A stretch of DNA of 64,000 nt. Source: Streptomyces sp. NBC_01262. GTDB lineage: Bacteria > Actinomycetota > Actinomycetes > Streptomycetales > Streptomycetaceae. A program made the position numbers and the translations under genes. Numbering within the stretch: position 1 is the first letter of the stretch; each line of letters starts with the position of its first letter. The notes beneath the pieces are model-generated. The model had not been told where the DNA came from and did not search any database. It saw only the letters and a list, made by a program, of their open reading frames with translations. Location of the stretch: contig NZ_CP108462.1 in assembly GCF_036226365.1 (NCBI RefSeq), positions 4,010,501 to 4,074,500 on the forward strand. The letters run 5' to 3'. Shown here one piece after another: positions 35,120-44,983 of the stretch.

Positions 35120-35162
35120 GGAGCCCCCGCACCACCTGCTTGTCAGGCGGTACGGGGGCTCC
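35120..35162. terminator. Bidirectional terminator between csp and the acyl-CoA ligase
   Basis: GGAGCCCCCG (35120-35129) and CGGGGGCTCC (35153-35162) form a perfect 10-bp stem; the interior ACCACCTG/CAGGCGGT adds eight more pairs with one G-U. It lies between convergent gene ends and can serve both strands. Confidence 0.85.
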
Positions 35163-35179
35163 TGCTCGTTCCCTTTCGT

Positions 35180-37054
35180 TTATGCGTAAAGGGCTTCGAT
35201 CTCCTTGGCGAAATCGGCGGTCACGGCGCCCCGCTTCAGCTTCATCGACGGGGTGAGATGTCCGGAGTCCTCCGTGAACTGGACCGGGAGCACCGTGAAG
35301 CGGCGAATGGATTCGGCCCGGGAGACCGTGGAGTTCGCGTCGTCCACGGCGCGCTGGATGTCGGCCAGCAGTTCGGGGTCGTCGAGCCCGCCCGTCCCGG
35401 TCCTGCGGTGCATGCGCTGCCAGTGGTCGAGCCCCTCGGGGTCGAGGGTGACCAGAGCGGCGACGTAGGAGCGGCCCTCGCCGACGACCATGCACTGGCC
35501 GACGAGGGGGTGGGAGCACAGGCGGGCCTCCAGGGGGGCGGGGGCGACGTTCTTGCCGCCCGCGGTGATGATGAGCTCCTTCTTGCGGCCGGTGATGGTG
35601 AGGTAGCCGTCCGCGTCCAGTTCGCCGATGTCGCCGGTGGGGAGCCAGCCGCGCCGCAGCGCCGGCTCGGCGCCGACGGTGGCGTTCCAGTAGCCGCTGA
35701 AGACCTGGCCGCCGCTGAGCAGCACCTCGCCGTCCTCGGCGATCCGCACCGCCGTGCCGGGCAGCGGCCAGCCGACGGTGCCCAGGCGGGGGGCCAGGGG
35801 TGGGGTGACGGTGGCGGCGGCGGTGGTCTCGGTGAGGCCGTAGCCCTCGAAGATCTCGATGCCGGCGCCCGCGTAGAAGGCGGCGAGGCGGTGGCCGAGC
35901 GGTGAGCCGCCGCAGATGACATAGCGGACCATGCCGCCGAGAGCGGCCCTGATGCGTCGGTAGACCAGCGGGTCGTAGAGCCGGTGGGCGGCCCTGAGCT
36001 TCAGCGACGGGGACCGGCCCTCGGCCAGCGCCTCGCCGTAGGCCCGGGCGATGCGGGCGGCGCGGTCGAAGGAGGCGGCGCGGCCCATCTTCTCGGCGGT
36101 GGCGCGGCCGGTGTTGAAGACCTTCTCCAGGACGTACGGGATGGCCAGCAGGAAGGTCGGCCGGAAGCCGGCGAGGTCGGCGAGCAGGTCGTCGGTGGCG
36201 ATGCTGGGGGCGTGGCCGAGGCGGACGCGGGCGCGCAGGCAGCCGATGGCGACCATGCGGCCGAAGACGTGGGAGAGGGGGAGGAAGAGCAGGGTGGCGG
36301 CGGGTTCGGCGGACCGGGCCCTGAAGACCGGGTGCAGAAGCTCGATCGCGTTGTCGACCTCGGCGAAGAAGTTGGCGTGGGTGATGACGCAGCCCTTGGG
36401 GCGGCCGGTGGTGCCCGAGGTGTAGATGAGGGTCGCCACCGTGTCCGGTCCGAGCATGCTGCGGCGGGCCAGGATCTCGTCGTCGGCGATCTCCCGGCCG
36501 GTGGCGAAGAGCTGGCCCACCGCGCCCGCGTCGATCTGCCAGAGGTGCTCCAGCCGCGGGAGCTGCGGGCGTATGCCGGTGATCAGCCGGCTCTGCTCGA
36601 CGGTCTCCACGGCGCAGGCCGCCGCGCCGGAGTCGGCGAGGATCCAGGCGGCCTGGGAGGCGGAGGAGGTGGGGTAGATCGGGACCGTGATCAGGCCGGC
36701 CGCCCAGGCGGCGAAGTCCAGCAGGGTCCACTCGTAGGTCGTACGCGCCATGATCGCGAACCGGTCGCCTGGGCGCAGGCCCGCCGCCACCAGGCCCTTC
36801 GCCACCGCCTGCACCTCGTCCCGGAAGGCCGCGGCGGTGATGTCCCGCCAGTGGCCCTGGTCGTCCTTGCGGCTGAGCACCGGGTCGGCGGGCGCCTCGG
36901 CGGCGTTGCCGTACGGGATGTCGGCGAGGCTGCCGTGGGGGACGGGCGGCACGAGCGCGGGGACGCTGACCTGGACGACCCGGCCGTCGCGCACCAGCTT
37001 GTCGGGCTCGGTGAGGGCGGGCGGGGCGGCCTGGGCGGCGGCACTTGCTGACAT
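35180..37054 (-). CDS. Long-chain fatty acid-CoA ligase (FAA1/FadD15-like)
   Basis: 624-residue AMP-forming ligase. The P-loop is TLIYTSGTTGRPKG, the A5 motif GYGLTETTA, then TGDIGELDADGYL and the GRKKELIITAGGKNVAP hinge/A10-like region. It activates fatty acids to acyl-CoA via acyl-AMP. ATG start with CGGAG upstream. It follows the thiolase gene on the same strand after a 70-bp gap that contains a triple 17-bp repeat, suggesting joint expression with the lipid module. Confidence 0.93.
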   Translation of the reverse strand: MSASAAAQAAPPALTEPDKLVRDGRVVQVSVPALVPPVPHGSLADIPYGNAAEAPADPVLSRKDDQGHWRDITAAAFRDEVQAVAKGLVAAGLRPGDRFAIMARTTYEWTLLDFAAWAAGLITVPIYPTSSASQAAWILADSGAAACAVETVEQSRLITGIRPQLPRLEHLWQIDAGAVGQLFATGREIADDEILARRSMLGPDTVATLIYTSGTTGRPKGCVITHANFFAEVDNAIELLHPVFRARSAEPAATLLFLPLSHVFGRMVAIGCLRARVRLGHAPSIATDDLLADLAGFRPTFLLAIPYVLEKVFNTGRATAEKMGRAASFDRAARIARAYGEALAEGRSPSLKLRAAHRLYDPLVYRRIRAALGGMVRYVICGGSPLGHRLAAFYAGAGIEIFEGYGLTETTAAATVTPPLAPRLGTVGWPLPGTAVRIAEDGEVLLSGGQVFSGYWNATVGAEPALRRGWLPTGDIGELDADGYLTITGRKKELIITAGGKNVAPAPLEARLCSHPLVGQCMVVGEGRSYVAALVTLDPEGLDHWQRMHRRTGTGGLDDPELLADIQRAVDDANSTVSRAESIRRFTVLPVQFTEDSGHLTPSMKLKRGAVTADFAKEIEALYA

Positions 37055-37077
37055 GGGCGCTCCGTGTTTTCCGGGTC

Positions 37078-37124
37078 GGGCACAGGCTTCTTACGGGCAC
37101 AGGCTTCTTACGGGCACAGGCTTC

Positions 37125-37128
<4 letters not shown>
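37078..37128. repeat. Three tandem copies of a 17-bp unit
   Basis: GGGCACAGGCTTCTTAC occurs three times head to tail in the gap between the thiolase and acyl-CoA ligase genes. The last copy contains the thiolase TAA stop (TTA at 37125-37127). On the coding (minus) strand each unit reads GTAAGAAGCCTGTGCCC. Perfect identity suggests a recent duplication by slippage or a multi-site element. Confidence 0.85.
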
Positions 37129-38423
<1,295 letters not shown>

Positions 38424-38475
38424 GGCTGACGGTGCCCTTCCTAGGCTTCCGGGGGCTTCCTTGGCGGGCGTGCAC

Positions 38476-38520
38476 TTACCTCCGGTAACCTTACTCATGC
38501 GTAAATTTACTCCCGAGTAA
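38476..38520. promoter_or_regulatory. Three consecutive TTAC...GTAA operator-like palindromes
   Basis: TTACCTCCGGTAA (38476-38488), TTACTCATGCGTAA (38491-38504) and TTACTCCCGAGTAA (38507-38520) stand one after another at a 15-16 bp period between the divergent thiolase and FabG genes. The third is a perfect palindrome and abuts the FabG ribosome site. The size and symmetry suit a TetR-family regulator; the TetR gene at 40.6-41.2 kb is the obvious candidate. Confidence 0.75.
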
Positions 38521-38531
38521 GGAGAAACCCA

Positions 38532-39785
38532 ATGGGTGATACGGGCGATCTGGGCGACCGGTACGTGCGTTTCGTGGGCTCCGCCCCCGGCCGGTTCCTC
38601 GCCCGGAGGCTCGGACTCCCCCAGCCGGTGCCGCTGCGCGGCGCGCTCGACGGGCCGGTCCTGCGGCTCGACCAGGGCGACAAGGTGGAGGACGGCGTCA
38701 CCTACGCCGGGATCGTGCTCGACGCGACGGGGCTCGCCTCGGCCGGTGCGCTGAGCCAGGTGCACGCCGCCCTGCACCCCGTCATCCGGTCCGTCGCCCC
38801 CTGCGGCCGCGTCGTGGTCCTGGGCGCCGAGCCCGACCACGCCGATCACCATCAGGCCGCCGCCCAGCAGGCACTGGAGGGGTTCGTACGCTCCCTCGGC
38901 AAGGAGATCGGCCGCGGCAGGACCGTCCAGCTGCTGCGCATGGCGAAGGGCACCGGGCCTTCGGACTCCGCGTCCACGCTGCGGTTTCTGCTCTCGCCCA
39001 GATCGGCCTACGTCTCCGGCCAGGTGATCCGCATCCTCCCGGCCTGGCCCGCGACCGCCGACGGCCCCCGCACCGCCCTGGTCACCGGCGCCGGGCGCGG
39101 CATCGGCGAGGCCGTCGCCACGGCCCTGGCCCGGGACGGCGCGCATGTCGTCTGCCTCGACGTGCCACAGGCCGCGGACGCGCTGGCCGAGGTCGCCCGG
39201 CGGATCGGCGGCACACCGCTCACCCTCGACATCACGGCCGAGGACGCCGGTGAGCGCATAGCCGCCGCGCTCCCCGGCGGCGGCCTGGACGTCCTGGTCC
39301 ACAACGCCGGCATCACCCGCGACCGGCGGCTGGCCAACATGCCGGCCGACCGCTTCGACTCCGTCATCGAGGTCAACCTCGGCAGCGTCCTGCGCACCAC
39401 CGACGCCCTGCTGTCCTCCGGCGCCCTGCGCGACGGCGGCCGGATCGTCGCCACCGCCTCCATCAGCGGCATCGCCGGCAACGCCGGCCAGACCAACTAC
39501 GCCGCGAGCAAGGCGGGCATCATCGGCTTCGTACGCGCGCTGGCGCCCTCCCTCGCCGGGCGCGGCATCACCGTCAACGCCGTCGCCCCCGGTTTCATCG
39601 AGACGAGGATGACCGCCGCCGTGCCGTTCGTGATCCGTGAGGCCGGGCGGCGGATGAACTCCCTCGGCCAGGGCGGGCGCCCGGTCGATGTGGCGGAGAC
39701 TGTGGCCTGGTTCGCCGATCCCGCCTCCGGTGGCGTCACGGGGCAGGTCGTCCGCGTGTGCGGCCAGAGCCTGCTGGGCGCGTGA
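38532..39785 (+). CDS. fabG: High-molecular-weight 3-oxoacyl reductase (FabG4-like)
   Basis: 417 residues, much longer than the ~245-residue FabG. The N-terminal ~165 residues form a flavodoxin-like domain with no obvious catalytic motif; the C-terminal SDR domain has TGAGRGIGEAVA, HNAGITRD and the YAASK pair in TNYAASKAGIIGF. This architecture is that of mycobacterial FabG4, an NADH-dependent 3-ketoacyl-CoA reductase. ATG with AAGGAGA upstream, overlapping the last operator palindrome. The stop overlaps the MaoC gene (GTGA). Confidence 0.93.
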   Translation: MGDTGDLGDRYVRFVGSAPGRFLARRLGLPQPVPLRGALDGPVLRLDQGDKVEDGVTYAGIVLDATGLASAGALSQVHAALHPVIRSVAPCGRVVVLGAEPDHADHHQAAAQQALEGFVRSLGKEIGRGRTVQLLRMAKGTGPSDSASTLRFLLSPRSAYVSGQVIRILPAWPATADGPRTALVTGAGRGIGEAVATALARDGAHVVCLDVPQAADALAEVARRIGGTPLTLDITAEDAGERIAAALPGGGLDVLVHNAGITRDRRLANMPADRFDSVIEVNLGSVLRTTDALLSSGALRDGGRIVATASISGIAGNAGQTNYAASKAGIIGFVRALAPSLAGRGITVNAVAPGFIETRMTAAVPFVIREAGRRMNSLGQGGRPVDVAETVAWFADPASGGVTGQVVRVCGQSLLGA

Positions 39786-40609
39786 CGGAGGTGCCCCTGC
39801 TCCTGACCCTCACCAAAGGCGTCCTCACCGGCGTCGGCAAGAAGCCCTCGCCCGACGCCGCGCTGCCGGACACCCGGCTGCGGCTGCCCGCCGTACGGAT
39901 CGATCCCGCGCGCATGGCGGCGTACGCGCGCGTGTGCGGCTTCCCGCCGGACGGCGGCGAGGTGCCGATCACGTATCCGCACATCCTCGGCTTTCCGCTC
40001 GCCGCCCGGATCATGGCGGCGCGCGGCTTCCCGCTGCCATTGCTGGGACTGGTGCACACCTCGATCGAGATCACCCGGCACGGCCCGCTGGGCCCGCTCG
40101 ACTGCCCGGAACTGACGGTCTACGCGGAGGAGTTGCGCCCCCACCACCGGGGGACGGAAGCCGTCGTGGTCACCGAGGCGCGGCTCGACGGGGGCCTGGT
40201 CTGGTACGACCGCAGCACGTATCTCGCGCGCCACCGCACCGACCGCGAGCCGGAGGAGACAGCGCGGCGGGAGCGGGAGCCGCTGCCGGAGGTGGAGAAG
40301 TGGGAGCTGCCGGCCGGTCTGGGCCGCCGGCACGCCGCCGTTTCCGGGGATTACAACCCGATCCATCTGTACCCGCTCACGGCGAGACCGCTGGGCTTCC
40401 GGCGCCCGATCGCCCACGGCATGTGGACGTTCGCCCGCTGCCTCGCCGCATCCCCCGGCCCGCTCCGCTCCGCCCGCGCCGAGTTCAGGGCCCCGGTGCT
40501 GCTGCCGGGCACGGTGACGTACGCGGCCGAGGGCGAGGCCTTCGAGCTGCGGGGCGGGCCGGACGGCGGCCGGGTGCACCTGACGGGCTCGCGGGTCAGC
40601 CTCGCCTGA
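39782..40609 (+). CDS. MaoC-family (R)-3-hydroxyacyl dehydratase (HtdX-like)
   Basis: 275 residues, double hot-dog type. The hydratase-2 motif with catalytic Asp/His is in GDYNPIHLYPLTARPLGF, followed by PIAHGMWTFA. The GTG start overlaps the FabG4-like stop, so reductase and dehydratase are coupled and act on the same acyl-CoA chain. Its 3' end overlaps the convergent TetR gene by 14 bp. Confidence 0.92.
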   Translation: MTEVPLLLTLTKGVLTGVGKKPSPDAALPDTRLRLPAVRIDPARMAAYARVCGFPPDGGEVPITYPHILGFPLAARIMAARGFPLPLLGLVHTSIEITRHGPLGPLDCPELTVYAEELRPHHRGTEAVVVTEARLDGGLVWYDRSTYLARHRTDREPEETARREREPLPEVEKWELPAGLGRRHAAVSGDYNPIHLYPLTARPLGFRRPIAHGMWTFARCLAASPGPLRSARAEFRAPVLLPGTVTYAAEGEAFELRGGPDGGRVHLTGSRVSLA

Positions 40610-41216
40610 GCAGGGCCTCAAGGCCGGGCCAGGCGAAGCTCATCAGGATCGACGCCGTCTCGTGTGGCCCCCGCCCCGGTGCCGGGGCCGTTCCGGGGGC
40701 GGTTCCGGGGGCGGCATTGGCCCAGTCGGCGAGGGACTCGGCGGCGCCGACGAGGGCGTGGGCGATCCCGGCGGCGTCGCAGTCGGCGTCACCGGCGGCG
40801 GCGAAGACCAGACCGGTGACGTAGGCGACGAGGCCCGCGCGCAGGCGGTCGACCTCGCGGGCGAAGGGCTCGCCCTGGGTGCGGGCCTGGCGGTAGAGCA
40901 GGGCCCAGCCGTCCGGGTGCTCGGCGGTGTGGGTGAAGAAGGCGCGCAGGCCGGAGCGGAGCTGGCGCTCGGGCCCGGCGCCGGGCTCGACGGAGTCGCG
41001 TACGGCGGTGTCCAGGGCGGCTGCCTCACGCTGGATGCAGGCGATGAAGAGCTCTTCCTTGGAGTTCAGGTAGAGGTACACCAGCGGCTTGGACACCCCG
41101 GCCTGCTCGGCGATCTCGTCCATCGACGCCGCCCGGTATCCGCGCCGGGCGAAGGTGGTGACCGCGGCGCCGAGCATCTGCCGCTCCCGGACCGGACGCG
41201 GAACCCGCTTGGCCAC
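40596..41216 (-). CDS. TetR-family transcriptional regulator
   Basis: 206 residues with an N-terminal helix-turn-helix (AVTTFARRGYRAASMDEIAEQAG, then SKPLVYLYLNSKEELF) and a helical ligand domain. It lies tail-to-tail with the MaoC gene and is the best candidate to bind the three palindromes in the thiolase/FabG promoter; an acyl-CoA ligand would fit. The GTG start, 8 bp after the DUF4229 stop, is chosen by family length; no clear ribosome site is visible. Confidence 0.88.
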   Translation of the reverse strand: MAKRVPRPVRERQMLGAAVTTFARRGYRAASMDEIAEQAGVSKPLVYLYLNSKEELFIACIQREAAALDTAVRDSVEPGAGPERQLRSGLRAFFTHTAEHPDGWALLYRQARTQGEPFAREVDRLRAGLVAYVTGLVFAAAGDADCDAAGIAHALVGAAESLADWANAAPGTAPGTAPAPGRGPHETASILMSFAWPGLEALLRRG

Positions 41217-41224
41217 GGGAGCCG

Positions 41225-41539
41225 TCAGACCTGGGCGGCGCGGGCGGCGTCGTCGGCCGCGTCCTCGTGGGAGGCCGTGGCCTCGAAGTTGCGCTTGGCC
41301 CGTTCGACGCGCTGGGAGACCTGCACCGAGGCGGCCTCGCGGGCGCCGCGCAGCAGGACGTAGCTCAACGGGCCGCTGATCACCAGGGCGAGGAGCATGA
41401 CCCAGAACAGGTTGGAGTCGCCGAGGCCGGCGGGCAGGACGCGGATGTAGACCAGGCCCCATATGACGGCGAACGAGCCGGCGAAAAGGCCGAGGCGCAG
41501 CAGCGTGTAGCGGAGCATGGGACTCGGCTTCCAGCTCAC
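41225..41539 (-). CDS. DUF4229 small membrane protein
   Basis: 104 residues, two membrane helices (~10-30 and 45-65) and a charged, alanine-rich C-terminal tail that faces the cytoplasm. The pattern LRYTLLRLGLFAG and SGPLSYVLLRGAREA is that of actinobacterial DUF4229 proteins of unknown role. GTG start with GAGGG eight bases upstream; probably co-transcribed with the TetR gene. Confidence 0.85.
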   Translation of the reverse strand: MSWKPSPMLRYTLLRLGLFAGSFAVIWGLVYIRVLPAGLGDSNLFWVMLLALVISGPLSYVLLRGAREAASVQVSQRVERAKRNFEATASHEDAADDAARAAQV

Positions 41540-41626
41540 GGCGGATTCCCTCTTTCCTGTCGTACGGCGGGCTCTGGGTCTGTGCTCGTCTCTGTGCTCA
41601 TCCAGTGAAGCACGGCGCCCGGACAG

Positions 41627-42163
41627 TCAGGTCAGGGGGAGCCACATCATGATGTCGTCGCGGTAGTCGTCAGCGGACAGCCGCAGGCCCGCGGGGACCC
41701 GGCCGACCTCCTTGTAGCCGCAGCGCCCGTAGAAGTCCTCCAGGCCCATGCCGCCCCGGCAGGTGAGGCGCAGCGCTTCCAGCCCGAGGGCGCGGGCGTG
41801 CCGCTCGGCCTCGGCGAGCAACGCGCGTCCGTGGCCGCCGCCCTGGAGCGACGGGTGGATCATGACGGTGTACAGCCAGCCCCAGTGGCCCACGGTACGG
41901 CGGCCGTTGAGAGCGAGGAACGCGGTGGCGGCCGGCCGCCCGTCCTCACCGACGCCGACGATCAGCCGCATACGGCCCCCGGCGACGGCGGCCGCGTAGC
42001 CGTCCACCTCGGAGCGGATGTCCGCGCGGTCCACCGGGTTCTCGGCGTAGCCGACCGCGCCGCCCGCGTCGGACACCTCGGCCCACAGGCCGGTGACCTG
42101 GTCCAGGAATACGGGGGTGAGTTCGGGGTCGAGTATGAAGCTGAGCGTCGGCGTGGTTCCCAT
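41627..42163 (-). CDS. GNAT-family N-acetyltransferase
   Basis: 178 residues. The acetyl-CoA loop is HPSLQGGGHGRALLAEAE and the last strand FYGRCGYKEVGRVP is typical. Substrate cannot be predicted. Start at the ATG that begins MGTTPTLSF; the ribosome site is weak. Monocistronic, with a strong terminator of mqnE lying upstream. Confidence 0.85.
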   Translation of the reverse strand: MGTTPTLSFILDPELTPVFLDQVTGLWAEVSDAGGAVGYAENPVDRADIRSEVDGYAAAVAGGRMRLIVGVGEDGRPAATAFLALNGRRTVGHWGWLYTVMIHPSLQGGGHGRALLAEAERHARALGLEALRLTCRGGMGLEDFYGRCGYKEVGRVPAGLRLSADDYRDDIMMWLPLT

Positions 42164-42313
42164 GACCCATGATCGTAGATCCCACACCGCGCCGGACCTC
42201 ACCCGCTCCGGCTCCCCTGGCGCAGGACACTTCTTATGCCGGGCTTAACCGTCTCTCACCCTCGCCTCATGCGCCATCCGTATCATCGCTCACGCGTGCG
42301 CGGACCGCCCTCC

Positions 42314-42381
42314 GGAGCCGCCCCGGGGAAGCAGGCGTGTTGCGCGTGGGGGCGCTGCGCCTGCTTCTCCGGGGCGGCTTC
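42314..42381 (-). terminator. Very long inverted repeat after mqnE (terminator)
   Basis: A 21-base arm at 42317-42337 pairs with 42358-42378 with a single mismatch, around a 20-base loop; neighbouring pairs extend it slightly. It begins about 55 bp past the mqnE stop and lies in the otherwise empty 272-bp gap before the GNAT gene. It is by far the longest stem in the window. Confidence 0.8.
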
Positions 42382-42435
42382 AGAGGCGGCCAGGTCCTCA
42401 TCGGTGACCAGGCGCTGGAAGGCGTGCCCGGTCGG

Positions 42436-43599
42436 TCAGAGCCGCATCGGCTGCGGCGCCTCGCGCCGCCCCGCGTCCGGGCCCGGGTACTCGCGGACGA
42501 TCTCGTAGCGGGTGTTGCGCTCGACGGGGCGGAAGCCGGCGTCGCGGATGAGGTCGAGAAGGTCCTCGCGGGTGAGCTTGTTGGGAGTGCCGTAGTTGTC
42601 GGCGTCGTGGGTGATCTTGTACTCGACGACCGAGCCGTCCATGTCGTCCGCGCCGTGCTGGAGGGCGAGCTGCGAGGTCTGGATGCCGTGCATGACCCAG
42701 AAGACCTTGACGTGCGGGACGTTGTCGAAGAGCAGCCGGGACACGGCGAAGGTCTTCAGGGAGTCCGCGCCGGAGGCCATCGTGGTGCGGGCCTGGAGGG
42801 TGTTGCGGACCTTGCCGTCCTTCATGTCGACGAAGTCGTGCTGGTAGCGCAGCGGGATGAAGACCTGGAAGCCGCCGGTCTCGTCCTGCAGCTCACGCAG
42901 CCGCAGGACATGGTCCACGCGGTGGCGGGGCTCCTCGATGTGGCCGTAGAGCATCGTGGAGGGGGTCTTGAGGCCCTTGCTGTGCGCGAGGCGGTGGATC
43001 CGCGACCAGTCTTCCCAGTGGGTGCGGTGGTCGACGATGTGCTGGCGGATCTCCCAGTCGAAGATCTCGGCGCCGCCGCCGGTGAGGGATTCCAGGCCCG
43101 CGTCGATCAGCTCGTCGAGGATCTCGGAGGCGGTCAGGCCGGAGATCGTCTCGAAGTGGTGGATCTCGGTGGCGGTGAAGGCCTTCAGGGAGACGTTCGG
43201 GAGCGCTTCCTTCAGGGCCTTCAGGGAGCGCGGGTAGTAGCGCCACGGCAGCGTCGGGTGCAGGCCGTTGACGATGTGCAGCTCGGTGAGGCTCTCGCTC
43301 TCCATCGCCGAGGCGAGGCGGACGGCCTCCTCGATGCGCATCGTGTAGGCGTCCTTCTCGCCGGGCTTGCGCTGGAAGGAGCAGTAGGCGCAGGAGGCGG
43401 TGCAGACGTTCGTCATGTTCAGATGCCGGTTGACATTGAAGTGGACGACGTCGCCGTTCTTCTTCTCCCGCACGTGGTGCGCGAGGCCGCCCAGCCAGGC
43501 CAGGTCGTCGGACTCGTAGAGGGCGATGCCGTCCTCACGGGTGAGCCGTTCGCCCGCGTAGACCTTGTCCTCCAGCTCACGCTTGAGCCCAGCGTCCAT
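42436..43599 (-). CDS. mqnE: Aminodeoxyfutalosine synthase (radical SAM)
   Basis: 387 residues. Radical SAM ligands Cys66, Cys70 and Cys73 are in CTASCAYCSFQRKPGE; NGLHPTLPWRYY and TATEIHHFE are MqnE signatures. It joins SAM-derived adenosyl to 3-enolpyruvylbenzoate, the second step of the futalosine pathway. ATG start. An Lrp-type regulator gene lies 45 bp upstream on the same strand, which may couple the two. Confidence 0.96.
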   Translation of the reverse strand: MDAGLKRELEDKVYAGERLTREDGIALYESDDLAWLGGLAHHVREKKNGDVVHFNVNRHLNMTNVCTASCAYCSFQRKPGEKDAYTMRIEEAVRLASAMESESLTELHIVNGLHPTLPWRYYPRSLKALKEALPNVSLKAFTATEIHHFETISGLTASEILDELIDAGLESLTGGGAEIFDWEIRQHIVDHRTHWEDWSRIHRLAHSKGLKTPSTMLYGHIEEPRHRVDHVLRLRELQDETGGFQVFIPLRYQHDFVDMKDGKVRNTLQARTTMASGADSLKTFAVSRLLFDNVPHVKVFWVMHGIQTSQLALQHGADDMDGSVVEYKITHDADNYGTPNKLTREDLLDLIRDAGFRPVERNTRYEIVREYPGPDAGRREAPQPMRL

Positions 43600-43644
43600 G
43601 CCGCAGCCTCTCCCTCATACCAGTCCGATTCGACCCGGTCGAGC

Positions 43645-44106
43645 CTACGCCCCCGGCTCGTCGGGCAGTGCGCCGACCCTGTTCTCCCACTTGGCGCTCA
43701 GCACGATGGTGGTACGGGTCCGGGCCACGCCCTTGGTGCCGGACAGCCGGCGGATGGTGCGCTCCAGGCCGTCCACGTCCGGGACACGGACCTTGAGCAT
43801 GTACGAGTCGTCGCCGGCGATGAACCAGCAGTCCTCGATCTCGTCCAGGTCGCGCAGCCGCCGGGCGACGTCCTCGTGGTCGGCGGCGTCGCTGAGCTGC
43901 AGGCCGACCAGGGCGGTGACGCCGAGGCCGAGGGCGGCGGGGGCGACGGTGGCCCGGTAGCCGGTGATGACGCCGGCCTGCTCCAGACGGTTGATGCGGT
44001 CGGTGACGCTGGGGCCGGACAGGCCGACCAGCCGGCCCAGCTCGGCGTACGAGGCCCGGCCGTTCTCGCGAAGCGCCTGGATGAGCTGCCTGTCCACCGC
44101 GTCCAT
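43645..44106 (-). CDS. Lrp/AsnC-family transcriptional regulator
   Basis: 153 residues from the ATG opening MDAVDRQLIQALRENGRASY. An N-terminal helix-turn-helix (ELGRLVGLSGPSVTDRINRLEQAG) precedes a RAM ligand/oligomer domain (EDCWFIAGDDSYMLKV). Starts at 44124 (ATG) or 44133 (GTG) are possible and would add 6-9 residues. It lies between mqnE and the divergently relevant mqnM gene on one strand, so control of menaquinone genes by an amino acid-like signal is conceivable. Confidence 0.9.
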   Translation of the reverse strand: MDAVDRQLIQALRENGRASYAELGRLVGLSGPSVTDRINRLEQAGVITGYRATVAPAALGLGVTALVGLQLSDAADHEDVARRLRDLDEIEDCWFIAGDDSYMLKVRVPDVDGLERTIRRLSGTKGVARTRTTIVLSAKWENRVGALPDEPGA

Positions 44107-44188
44107 CAGAGTGGAACCCTTCATTCGTGTCACGACCGCACTGTCTGAACACGAATCTAAGGCATAAACGGCTTCATGCCCTGCGCAT

Positions 44189-44893
44189 CTACTCGGTCCC
44201 CGGTTCCCTACGGGCAGCTCCGAGCTCGCCCTCCCACCGGCGGTAGAGCTTGTGCGGCACGCCCGCCGCGTCCAGTACCCGGCCCGCCACGAAGTCGACG
44301 AGGTCCTGGATATCGGTCGCCCCCGCGTAGAACGCGGGCGAGGCCGGCAGCACCACGGCCCCCGCCTCGTCCAGTGCGACCAGGTGTCGGAGCGTCTGCC
44401 CGCTCAGCGGGGTCTCGCGCACCGCCACCACCAGCGGCCGGCGCTCCTTCAGCGTCACGCTCGCCGCCCGCTGCAGCAGGTCCTTGGACAGCCCCAGCGC
44501 CACCCCCGCCACGCACGCAGTGCTGGCCGGCACGATCAGCATCCCCTTCACCGCGTACGAGCCCGAACTCGGCCCCGCCGCTAGGTCCCCGGCCGCCCAG
44601 TACCGCACGTCGCCCACATCGGCCCCCGCGAAGCGGTCGGGCGTCCCGTCGGCGCCGCGCGCCAGCCACCGGGCCAGGTCCTCGCGCCAGTGCGCGTCCC
44701 GCAGCGGAGCCCCCGTCTCGTCCAGCACGGTGAGCCGGGCGGCCCGGCTCACGACCAGGTCCACGGCCTCGCCGGCCTCCAGCAGACCCCGCAGGACAGC
44801 CGCCGCGTACGGCGTCCCGGAAGCGCCCGAGACCCCGACGATCCACGGTTTACGGGCCGCGTGCGGGGGCACTCGCGGGGTGCTGTCGTCCAT
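44189..44893 (-). CDS. mqnM: UbiX-like flavin prenyltransferase of the menaquinone pathway
   Basis: 234 residues. The FMN-binding VGVSGASGTPYAAAVL start, PASTACVAGVALGLSKDLLQRA and the ERRPLVVAVRETPLS segment are diagnostic of UbiX. The family makes prenylated FMN, the cofactor of UbiD decarboxylases; the UbiD-like mqnL lies 3 kb away. The mqnM symbol follows the use for the UbiX-like member of the futalosine cluster. ATG start. Confidence 0.9.
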   Translation of the reverse strand: MDDSTPRVPPHAARKPWIVGVSGASGTPYAAAVLRGLLEAGEAVDLVVSRAARLTVLDETGAPLRDAHWREDLARWLARGADGTPDRFAGADVGDVRYWAAGDLAAGPSSGSYAVKGMLIVPASTACVAGVALGLSKDLLQRAASVTLKERRPLVVAVRETPLSGQTLRHLVALDEAGAVVLPASPAFYAGATDIQDLVDFVAGRVLDAAGVPHKLYRRWEGELGAARREPGTE

Positions 44894-44983
44894 GTCCGCG
44901 AGCGTAGTGCAACCTTTCCGCCGCTCCGCGTGTCAATTACTGGCCGGAAACATCGTCCCGACGAGGAGTACGCCATCAACACC

